Shown here: in pieces, positions 56,588 through 64,000 of the stretch | Position numbering within the stretch: position 1 is the stretch's first letter | Layout of the letters: each line of letters starts with the position of its first letter | Source: Zarea fungicola | Taxonomy: Eukaryota; Ascomycota; Sordariomycetes; Hypocreales; Cordycipitaceae | Length of the DNA: 64,000 bases | Assembly: GCA_900169235.1 (NCBI GenBank) | Contig: FWCC01000178.1 | Coordinates: 124,001 to 188,000 of the forward strand | Reading direction: 5' to 3' | Program-made: the position numbers and the translations under genes | The notes under the pieces: generated by a model | Told to the model about the DNA's origin: nothing | Databases searched by the model: none | What the model saw: the letters and a program-made list of their open reading frames with translations, nothing else

Positions 56588-58132
56588 TCATTTTCTTTTT
56601 ATACAGATCTGTACAACACTGACATACTGTCCTCGCAGTAACATTTTTGTGAGTTCTGCCTGCACACCGTGATCGAGGGAGCCATGGATTCTCCGTTGGC
56701 CTTGGTTATCTGCAAGCTCTGGACACAGGTCTTTCAGCACCCTTTGGTTCATAACGTCTATATTCGAAGGGATTGGGGTGACCGTAACCCCGCCAAGCCC
56801 ATCAGCAAGACGGAGTTTGACCCTCAGAGCTAATTTTGCACCGGTATCTATTTTAGAAAATACCACGATGGATTCCATGAATTTCTTCTCCGTTCGACCG
56901 AGAGTCCAAGTTAAGACGCTTGTATTCTCATTGTGTACCAACTGAGCCCCGTGATGCGCAGTAACAAAGCTGCACTGGTCTCGAGGGTAATGCAGCCAGC
57001 ACTGGGAAACGGCATTTCCGCTCAGGCCCCGAACATTACGTGCCGAGAGTGTTACCGCCGAGCAGTTCTTGAACAAGCCCTCAATCGCAACGGGTTGCAT
57101 GTATTGGAAGACTACGGCCGCCCGGGCTCTGCTGTAGCCTTCCATACTGTCCCGACTCCTCTCTAACGGAATTCCCACAATCGAGGTGTAATCGTCATGC
57201 AAGGAGCAACTCAGTATGCCAAGAGAATCTCCTGGGTTGGCTGAAACGCCTATAATTGGCAAATGCACCTGTAGGCCTTTATTTGTTATTGCAAGTGGAT
57301 TTCCCGGGCTCGGACGGCAGACGATGTTTGCAGCATCTTTAAACATTGATGGATGGCTTGCAAGGGCCCCAATTTTCGAGACTGATGGTGGCACGTTGCT
57401 TGCATCCCAGGCAAAGATTGAATGGTCGTCATACTGTCTCAGTATCTCCTCCTGCAACCTCACGAAAGCCTTTTCGCCCTCGCCATAGAGCATTGGCATA
57501 TTGATGTCGAAGATGCCCATCAGGCCGTAAGCCAAATCTTCTACTCGAGTAGTTTTTCGGTTCGCGGCCCAAGACATGCGACAAGCCACACTAAACGTGT
57601 GAAAAGTATCCATTTCGAGTGCATTCTCATGAATGCCCGTCACTGCCGAAATTCTGGAACCGAGAGACTGTTTGCTCCCTAGAAAATCCCAGTTTCTGTC
57701 AAACATGACCAGGTCCTGCGGTGCCAGCAACTCTTGCAGAGTCCACCCTCTGGTAAACCATCTGCATGCTTCAAAGTCTTGACCAACCTCGGCCTTGCCA
57801 TTAATTTCGACATCTTGGAGGTATGCGTAGCAACGTACGGAGCCTTGATACCATCGGAACATGGAATTGATTGCTTCTGATAGCTCTGCGCTGCTCCTTT
57901 TATCGATGCAACAGGTGTCAACCCAGCCATATTTAACATTGGGCAAATCGCACGCGACCAAGTCGCAAAACTGTGTGATTTTGCGTAAACCTGCCTTGTT
58001 CCCTGCCGTACCGCCCACCTGTTCCTGAAATGTAACCTCTTCACTTGTCCAGGTATGAGATAGGATTGCGTATGCGGGCAAATCACCATAAAACTCCTCC
58101 AGTTCTTTAGTTGTAACATTAAGCAGCCTCAT
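56588..58132 (-). CDS. HET-domain protein (heterokaryon incompatibility)
   Basis: A protein of 514 residues without introns. The N-terminal HET domain is intact: AYAILSHTWTSEEVTFQE, KYGWVDTCCIDKRSSAELSE, then AINSMFRWYQGS, CRWFTRGWTLQELLAPQDLV and the EDLAYGLMGIFDINMPMLYG block. HET domains trigger cell death in non-self recognition, with a TIR-like fold. The C-terminal half shows no NACHT/WD40 module, so it belongs to the short HET-only group. ATG 58132 gives MRLLNVTTKELEEFYGD, the classical start of the family. A three-copy 9-bp tandem repeat lies 200 bp upstream. Allelic function is unknown. Confidence 0.93.
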   Translation of the reverse strand: MRLLNVTTKELEEFYGDLPAYAILSHTWTSEEVTFQEQVGGTAGNKAGLRKITQFCDLVACDLPNVKYGWVDTCCIDKRSSAELSEAINSMFRWYQGSVRCYAYLQDVEINGKAEVGQDFEACRWFTRGWTLQELLAPQDLVMFDRNWDFLGSKQSLGSRISAVTGIHENALEMDTFHTFSVACRMSWAANRKTTRVEDLAYGLMGIFDINMPMLYGEGEKAFVRLQEEILRQYDDHSIFAWDASNVPPSVSKIGALASHPSMFKDAANIVCRPSPGNPLAITNKGLQVHLPIIGVSANPGDSLGILSCSLHDDYTSIVGIPLERSRDSMEGYSRARAAVVFQYMQPVAIEGLFKNCSAVTLSARNVRGLSGNAVSQCWLHYPRDQCSFVTAHHGAQLVHNENTSVLTWTLGRTEKKFMESIVVFSKIDTGAKLALRVKLRLADGLGGVTVTPIPSNIDVMNQRVLKDLCPELADNQGQRRIHGSLDHGVQAELTKMLLRGQYVSVVQICIKRK

Positions 58133-58694
58133 TTTGTTTTCAGACAGCGCTAATTAGAAACTCATTAAGTTTTCGTTTTTGCACCACAATGTAAGAAATG
58201 CCCAAATGGTGTGAATAGAACAGCCGTATTTTCCTCGGAAAGGTGCGTTCGGAAACTACACCTTCTTTGCCATAGTAAATGCAGTCTTTTGTGCATTGGT
58301 GCTCGAATGGATCCACTCCTCTCACAGACACGAGCTACACGAGCTACACGAGCTACACCGCCAAAGACACGGGAGGAAAGGTGGCTGATGATCTGGATGA
58401 GGTTGTTGTGCCTCTCCGTAGACACCAACTCATATCTGCGCATCGGCATGGCTAGAATTAGCACCTGCCCAGGCGCGGAGGGACATTCGCAGGCAAACAG
58501 GCCAACAGGTATCTTCGACTCATGGGGCGAGATTCCGCTAATAAATAAAAGTAATCGAATATAGGTTGATTGCTTCACTGCCTTATAGCCGCTACTTGCA
58601 GACTCAGACACTGTTGCATAGTGTCACAAGCGTCAACGCGTCTCTGCTCCCAGACGCTACAGGCTTGTGGTTAAGATACTCAAATGTAGTTCTT
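58133..58694. other. Intergenic spacer, HET promoter
   Basis: A 560-bp spacer upstream of the HET gene containing the 9-bp tandem repeat. A 148-codon minus frame here starts with GTG and is not supported. Confidence 0.5.
58329..58358. repeat. 9-bp tandem repeat, three copies
   Basis: ACGAGCTAC repeats head to tail three times in the promoter side of the HET gene, between it and the APH-like gene. Read as protein it would give RVA units, but no gene with an ATG covers it. Confidence 0.7.
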
Positions 58695-59963
58695 TCAATT
58701 TAATTTCGCTAAGCTTTCTTCCACTATTCTGGCCGCCTCTGCAAACTGCTCCTCAAGTGCTGCCTCCTTGTGCCGGCCAGGCAGCCACCAAGGAGCAATG
58801 TGTTCTGATAGCTTCTCTAGGCTGTACAAGTTGTCCCAAATGACTTTGTCAATTCCCAAGGCCGGAGTGTCTATGCCCTTTCTACCCAACTCTTCCAGGT
58901 ACGTGCTGTAATGGGTCGCTGGCCAATCTCCTTCATTACCAATAAAGTCGTTGAGAAATTCGTGTACTGGTGAGAAGAAGCCTGCAAACTCAAAGTCTAC
59001 TATTCCTGAAATTCTCGGTGGTGATTCAGTCACGAGTATATTTCTCGGCGAGACGTCCCAATGCGTAAAGACAAAGTTGCCAGACGATCGCGGGTATGGA
59101 GCCACGTCGGTGTTCAATTGCGGCAACCTTGTTCCGATAAAGTTTCTCAGAACAGGTACCAGATACCGGTTTGGTAAGTAGCCATCGGAGTTCTCAAGAT
59201 CGTTAATCTTTTGTTCCATCTTTACTGCATACTGCTGGGAAATACTTGCAATCGGTGTGGTGATTCGAAGCTCGTCTACAAGAATTCCTCGAATGACGAG
59301 ACCTTGAGGTTCTGGTGACGAGTTTCTTGTAATGACGAAATCAGGCGGTGTTTCGTGGACTCTTGTGTGAAATTGCATGTTGCCGATATACTTTTGCGCC
59401 GGGATGTTCGTTCTCCAACTCGTAGTAACATTGGCCAATTGTTTCATGATATCCACCATGGCAGCGTCACCAAAATTGCACGACGACAATGGCTTTCCGG
59501 GCAACATTGACATCAATATCCATCCGCCATGTGTTTCATCGCGTGGATCAATGGACATAGTAAGCTCTTTCTTTTCCTCCCCGAGAGGGCTTGATAACAC
59601 GACGTTGGTCCCTTCTTGAGACCAGGCAAAGACAGTTGGCGTCGGAATATCCTTGCAGTAGGTTCCTAATATTTGTATACAGCCAACTTCATTTTGTACT
59701 TTGTTTTCAAAGAAAAATCGCCCATTGATCTTAAGTACCAACTCACGTTCCGCCTCATCGCTGTCGCGAAAGACAGAGCTAAGGCCGCTGCGACGAACCT
59801 TGAGAAAATACACGCGATTGTTGTAGCCTTTGACCGTATCAGGTTCTAAATAGGATATGAGACTGATTCCTGGAAATGCGCGCTGGACAAGCTGCTCGAT
59901 TGTGCTTTGCGCCATGCGAACTTGGTACCGCGGCTCATGTGAAGGGGTTTGTGGACGCGACAT
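58695..59963 (-). CDS. Aminoglycoside-phosphotransferase (APH)-fold kinase
   Basis: A protein of 422 residues with the APH/choline-kinase fold, encoded without introns. Catalytic loop THWDVSPRNILV (His301, Asp303, Asn308) and metal-binding Asp323 in GIVDFEFAGF are intact. The N-lobe has a lysine in RELVLKINGRFFFENKVQNE, with the helix-C glutamate. Such proteins are numerous in fungi and phosphorylate small molecules; real aminoglycoside resistance is not implied. ATG 59963 (MSRPQTPSHEP) is the first in frame. It lies between the HET gene and the GH35 gene, all on the minus strand with separate spacers, so no operon-like relation is meant. Confidence 0.9.
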   Translation of the reverse strand: MSRPQTPSHEPRYQVRMAQSTIEQLVQRAFPGISLISYLEPDTVKGYNNRVYFLKVRRSGLSSVFRDSDEAERELVLKINGRFFFENKVQNEVGCIQILGTYCKDIPTPTVFAWSQEGTNVVLSSPLGEEKKELTMSIDPRDETHGGWILMSMLPGKPLSSCNFGDAAMVDIMKQLANVTTSWRTNIPAQKYIGNMQFHTRVHETPPDFVITRNSSPEPQGLVIRGILVDELRITTPIASISQQYAVKMEQKINDLENSDGYLPNRYLVPVLRNFIGTRLPQLNTDVAPYPRSSGNFVFTHWDVSPRNILVTESPPRISGIVDFEFAGFFSPVHEFLNDFIGNEGDWPATHYSTYLEELGRKGIDTPALGIDKVIWDNLYSLEKLSEHIAPWWLPGRHKEAALEEQFAEAARIVEESLAKLN

Positions 59964-60398
59964 TGTCAACGAGACGAAAACGTGGTACGAAAGAGCTCCG
60001 AGTAATTTTGTATATTGAAGTCTAAAGAATAATGCGAGAACTCAGGCTTTTAACTGAAGAATCGCAATTACAACGTCGAGCTGCGGTGGACCAGGCGATG
60101 ATGTTTCTTAGCATCCAGTGTGAGTTACTACTACCAGTGACTCACTCGGCGAAAGAGATGCTACTATCCAGGCGGCAGGCTGCCCTGCTACCTCTCACGC
60201 TACAAATATACCAAAGTAAAAGCCTCTGCGACCTGATAATGGAATATAATGAGTTTTTGCTTATCCAACTTATTTTCCTTAATTCGGTTGCTTCCCTCAT
60301 CTAACTTGAAGTTATAAATGGCTATCTGGTTTATGTCGTAGTTTGGTTTCAAAACTGCGTGGCAAGAAAATGCATCAATTTTGCTACATCTTTACTTC
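59964..60398. other. Intergenic spacer
   Basis: About 435 bp, AT-rich, between the APH-like gene's 5' end and the GH35 3' end. No gene was recognised. Confidence 0.5.
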
Positions 60399-62303
60399 TT
60401 AAGGTGCATCTGGATCTGGACTATTAAACCATTTTCTCTCAGATATCCCCTCGGCAGAAAGCTTCACGTCCGGTTGGGGCTCCAACTCCAAAAGCGTAAC
60501 CTCGTTCTTCTCCTTCAGGAAGCTACCTGGAACATACAAACTCTGCTGAGGTCCAATGGTCCAGTATCGGCCCATGTTGATGCCATTGATCCAAAGAACT
60601 CCCTTGACTCCCTTTGGTACTGAAATAAAGGTATCAGCGTCAGGCCCCGAAGAACTCCCTCTGGGCAGATCAAAGGAGCCGATGTAGAAGACTGGCGAGT
60701 CGTTCTTTTTAACAATATACCCTTTGCTATGAGCTGATAGGCTTGGCGGGACCGTGCTTAATGGGATTGAATACATTGTCCATTTTCTGAGGACACGACA
60801 TCCGACTGCGACATTGCCCACAATACCCTTGACCTGATCTCGGAGCCGTTGCCTGACATCGACGCGACCAAGGTTCTCAACCAGGATCTGCAGTATGTCA
60901 CCCTCCTTCAGTGCGACTCTGACGGTCGCGGGAACTTTGTAAATGGTATCGACAACGCCGACTCGGACACCATTAACGTAAATAATGGCACGATCACGAG
61001 CCCCGTCGCCAATTGTCACATTACCACTGACGGCTTTGGTGACTCTGTGCTCATACATCACGTAGCCGTATGATTGACCCATAGCGTCCATACTAATGGG
61101 ATCATCGGCATCCCTGGTGGCCTCACCTCCAATCGCAAACAATGGCGTTACGGGCTCGAGATCAAACTCAGGAATAGCGGCACGAGCGGGCAATGTAGGA
61201 ACCTCGGGAATACTCCCAGCTGGGACATACTTGGAGATCATCTCCCGCAGCCTAAAGTAGACATCTGTTGGGCGGCCACTCTCATCCAGAGGCGCACCAT
61301 AATCGTAGCTTGTGATGACTGCAGCCAAAGGGCCATTATCGCGGATACCGCCGTTTTCGAAGCCAAAGTTGGTGCCTCCATGGAACGTGTAAATGCTGAA
61401 GGAGTAATTCCCAGCAAGAGTCCAGTCAAGGTCTGCAACAGCATTTGCCACAGCGCTCTCAGAACCTGATATTTGCTGATGGGGATAGTCGCTACCCCAC
61501 TGATCAATCCAAGTAATGTAATATTCTCCGTTAAGTTGAGGGCCAAGACTGGTTGGGTCGGTAACGTATTTATCGCGAGCGGCAAACCCAGACTTGGAGT
61601 CGCCATCGATGACTGCCAAAACGCCATGCAGTTGACCGCCTTCCAGGTATGATTGGCCGCCACCGTCATTCGTATATAGAAATACGTCGAAATTGTCACG
61701 CAACGTTTTGGCCAGAGCGGCAAGATATACCTTGTCTGTGCCAAAGCTGCCATACTCGTTCTCGAGCTGGACCATGAGAATGGGTCCGCCTTGTGTGATT
61801 TGCAACTGTCCTAGCTCCTTACCCAAACGATCAATGTAGCTCTTGGCAGCAGCGAGGAAGGGGCCATTGTTTTGTCGAACTGCCATTCCTGGAACCTGAC
61901 TGAGCCAAGCCGGGAAACCACCCCAGTCACGTTCACCGCAGATGTACGGGCCGGGTCGCAGTACTACTTTGAGGCCTTCTTCTTGAGCGAGACCGAAAAA
62001 CTGTGCAACGTCATTGCGGCCTTCAAAGTTCCAGTTACCAGGACTCGGCTCAAGTAAGTTCCAGTAGAGGTAGCTGAAAATTGTATTCAGACCCATGGCA
62101 CGTGCCATCTTCAGCCGGTGCATCCAGTACTCGGGCGGGATACGCTGAAGGTCCATCTGACCTCCAATAATCTGATAAGGCTTCCCATCGAGAAGGAACT
62201 GGTCACGGTTGTAGCTAAAAATCCCGGGCGGCAGTGTACTCCGTGTAGACAACGTGGCTGACAATCCTGCGAGGCACGCTAAAATCCCCCAGATCAACTT
62301 CAT
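60399..62303 (-). CDS. Secreted beta-galactosidase, GH35
   Basis: An extracellular glycosidase of 634 residues hydrolysing terminal beta-galactosides. It has a signal peptide (MKLIWGILACLAGLSATLS). The TIM-barrel motifs are intact: GGQMDLQRIPPEYWMHRLKM, LRPGPYICGERDWGGFPAW, the acid/base Glu183 in VQLENEYGSFG and the nucleophile Glu260 in NGEYYITWIDQWG. The later HGGTNFGFENG and C-terminal jelly-roll (INGINMGRYWTIGPQQSLYVPG) are typical. The length is nearer the short plant/animal/bacterial-type GH35 than the ~1000-residue LacA of Aspergillus, and there are no introns. These two facts hint at a distinct, possibly transferred subgroup (inference). Likely substrates are plant galactans or oligosaccharides. 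Confidence 0.93.
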   Translation of the reverse strand: MKLIWGILACLAGLSATLSTRSTLPPGIFSYNRDQFLLDGKPYQIIGGQMDLQRIPPEYWMHRLKMARAMGLNTIFSYLYWNLLEPSPGNWNFEGRNDVAQFFGLAQEEGLKVVLRPGPYICGERDWGGFPAWLSQVPGMAVRQNNGPFLAAAKSYIDRLGKELGQLQITQGGPILMVQLENEYGSFGTDKVYLAALAKTLRDNFDVFLYTNDGGGQSYLEGGQLHGVLAVIDGDSKSGFAARDKYVTDPTSLGPQLNGEYYITWIDQWGSDYPHQQISGSESAVANAVADLDWTLAGNYSFSIYTFHGGTNFGFENGGIRDNGPLAAVITSYDYGAPLDESGRPTDVYFRLREMISKYVPAGSIPEVPTLPARAAIPEFDLEPVTPLFAIGGEATRDADDPISMDAMGQSYGYVMYEHRVTKAVSGNVTIGDGARDRAIIYVNGVRVGVVDTIYKVPATVRVALKEGDILQILVENLGRVDVRQRLRDQVKGIVGNVAVGCRVLRKWTMYSIPLSTVPPSLSAHSKGYIVKKNDSPVFYIGSFDLPRGSSSGPDADTFISVPKGVKGVLWINGINMGRYWTIGPQQSLYVPGSFLKEKNEVTLLELEPQPDVKLSAEGISERKWFNSPDPDAP

Positions 62304-64000
62304 TTTGATGTAGCACCAATAATCCCAGCGAGGTTAAAGTATTGTGGTCGGATAGACGATGGTTGCTTATTATTGAGGAAGTTAAAACGAGCCATATGCA
62401 CAGTGGTGGCGCATTGTCTCTTTAAGCATATTCTATCATCTCCTATGATGCGGCTAGTACCATAGTACCATAGTATCATAGTTTTAAATTAATGGGCACT
62501 ATTTTACAAATCTTGTGACACAACGTAGTAGTGTGTTGAATATTCGCATCTTCATTGATCCTCCAATATGGCGCATAACTCAGTTAGCGAGAATGAGACC
62601 CAGTAAAAGCAATGCAAACCAGGCTACAAAAGGCAGGTTAACCAGCTAGGCCGGCTGTTTTCAACAACCGAGTTGACTTGAAGCTAGAGAAAGTGACGAA
62701 ACTGATTTCTAAAATATGGTTGGGCGTCATCAAATACCGGAAAAGGTTGTTGCGGTTACACGGAGTCGGGTAAATAATAGATAAAGTATCATTTAATTCG
62801 GCATCAGAAACCGGGAACGGCAAGTAACAGAGGCAGCTTCAAAGTCAGTAAACTTGTCCGCTCCGGTGGCCGCGTCGCTGCAGACCTGCGGCGCTGGGAC
62901 ATTCCCACTTACATCACAACTCTAGACAGAGTGCGATTGCGGCGGAGCCTATACGACAGAAATCAGTCGATTCACTGATCAACCATAATTTCTACCAAGA
63001 ACGGGTTCAAGCAAGAGCCGTTGATGTTACCTTGGAGACAAAGCGGGGGTAAAATAGCCAATTACTACTGAATTGCTACTGCATCGCAGCACAAAGCGGG
63101 CTGGAATCTGCACATCACTAGCAACGTATTGGCGAGCTGCTCGCCTATGTTGATCATTGGATATCACCAGTACTATTACGCAGAACTGGGACAAAATAGG
63201 GTCCAGTTCTGATTAGGTACAGTCATGAACTAGTTCGGGGAAAATGCTTTAGTCAATGGCTCTTACACAAGGTTGCATATTATCTTGAATTCTATAACAT
63301 AATACAAACCGCTAGTGCGGAGCGCGGGCTGGTACCGCCCGAACTGCGTAATAACTAGTTGTTAGTTCTGCAGGAATCAGGGTGGCATACCCGGCGACCC
63401 GGCTGCCAGTCTTTGTACTCGACCAAGTTTTGGTAACTTGTGAGTTAAGGAGATGGAGTGTCTGGCAATATAAGCTGGTGGCGTTGGACCTCGACGTCGA
63501 CGTCCAGGGACAGTGGCTGCAGGCAGGACACCGTGGCTGGGGGGAATAATAAATATAGCTTATAAAGCCGAGCACTAATTGAATCTAACTGCTCCTCTCA
63601 GCCTCTCCCGATAGGGCCTGACGGTTGAGATAGCCGCTCTGCATAATACTCTAACCCCGAACACTCCATCATGCTCTACCGAAGGCAACTCTATCAACAC
63701 ATCGACAATACGCACCGAGCATTAAGCTAGTAGCTGTGGCTGCACACACACTGCAACGTTACAAAATTTACGGGATCGACTGGACGTGGAACGCCAACTG
63801 AACAATCTAGGCTGAAGATTCTCACTTCTACTAGGCCTTGCACCAACCCAACACCACCTCGACGAGCAATCGACAACTCCACTACGGTGTGAAGTCAATC
63901 ACTTACCCATTTAGGAAGCTCGCCTTTGCAGCTCCCCATAGCTCTTCAGATACAGCCTTGGCTTGACACCTTTACTCTTGGCGATGCTTTTTTCTTTCCT
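62304..64000. other. Right-end intergenic: GH35 promoter and possible leader of a gene off the window
   Basis: This 1.7-kb region has no supported gene. A TATAAA near 63559 (context AGCTTATAAAGCC, +) is followed by a pyrimidine-rich stretch running to the window edge. An ATG at 63984 opens a frame reading M-L-F-S-F that runs off the end. This could be the 5' leader and start of a plus-strand gene, but only a few codons are visible. Confidence 0.4.
62456..62482. repeat. 9-bp tandem repeat upstream of GH35
   Basis: Three near-identical AGTACCATA units (the last with one change) lie 150-180 bp upstream of the GH35 ATG. Their role, if any, is unknown. Confidence 0.6.

Noticed and set aside
58165..58611. 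148-codon minus-strand frame with RVA repeats
   Set aside because: It starts with GTG, has no ATG-led support, and covers the HET promoter repeat.

Overview
The window looks like nuclear DNA of a filamentous ascomycete (Pezizomycotina, probably Sordariomycetes/Hypocreales; the order is an inference). The evidence is short GT...AG introns of about 50-110 nt with CTRAY-like branch points, long intergenic spacers, and fungal families: GH75 chitosanase, Zn2Cys6 activator, HET-domain protein, LAMMER kinase, fungal DUF7053 protein, fasciclin protein and Fat1-type acyl-CoA synthetase. Two assembly gaps are visible (N at 1890-1891 and 39896-39900), both inside A-runs.

Layout. 0-5 kb: 3' part of COX10 (heme O synthase, +) and a Myb/SANT protein (-). 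5-16 kb: a likely amine-utilisation group made of a copper amine oxidase (-), a 12-TM amine/amino-acid permease (+) and an aldehyde dehydrogenase (-). The two enzymes end in the peroxisomal signals SHL and SKL. 17-31 kb: alpha/beta hydrolase, secreted GH75 chitosanase, a hidden cysteine-rich secreted protein gene whose ATG is split by an intron, GPI-transamidase subunit PIG-S/Gpi17, and a Fat1-like very-long-chain acyl-CoA synthetase. 30-48 kb: kelch/BTB protein, 1-Cys peroxiredoxin, a tRNA-Arg(TCG) cut by a gap, a small candidate secreted peptide, patatin-type lipase and LAMMER kinase. 49-54 kb: a second hidden gene for a small secreted precursor ending in a CxC...CxC peptide, a DUF7053 protein, and a secreted two-FAS1 protein. 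54-62 kb: a more accessory-looking block with a Zn2Cys6 regulator, HET protein, APH-like kinase and secreted GH35 beta-galactosidase.

How the genes work together. The clearest functional link is in the 5-16 kb group: permease import of an amine, peroxisomal oxidation to an aldehyde plus H2O2 and ammonia, then oxidation to the acid by the peroxisomal ALDH. The remaining genes are mostly housekeeping, with several secreted proteins scattered among them. The most novel items are the small secreted genes (22.5-23 kb, 49.5-49.8 kb, and more weakly 40.4 kb). They were found by reading splice sites, signal peptides and TATA boxes rather than long open frames. All exon coordinates are manual splice-site calls and have not been checked against transcripts.
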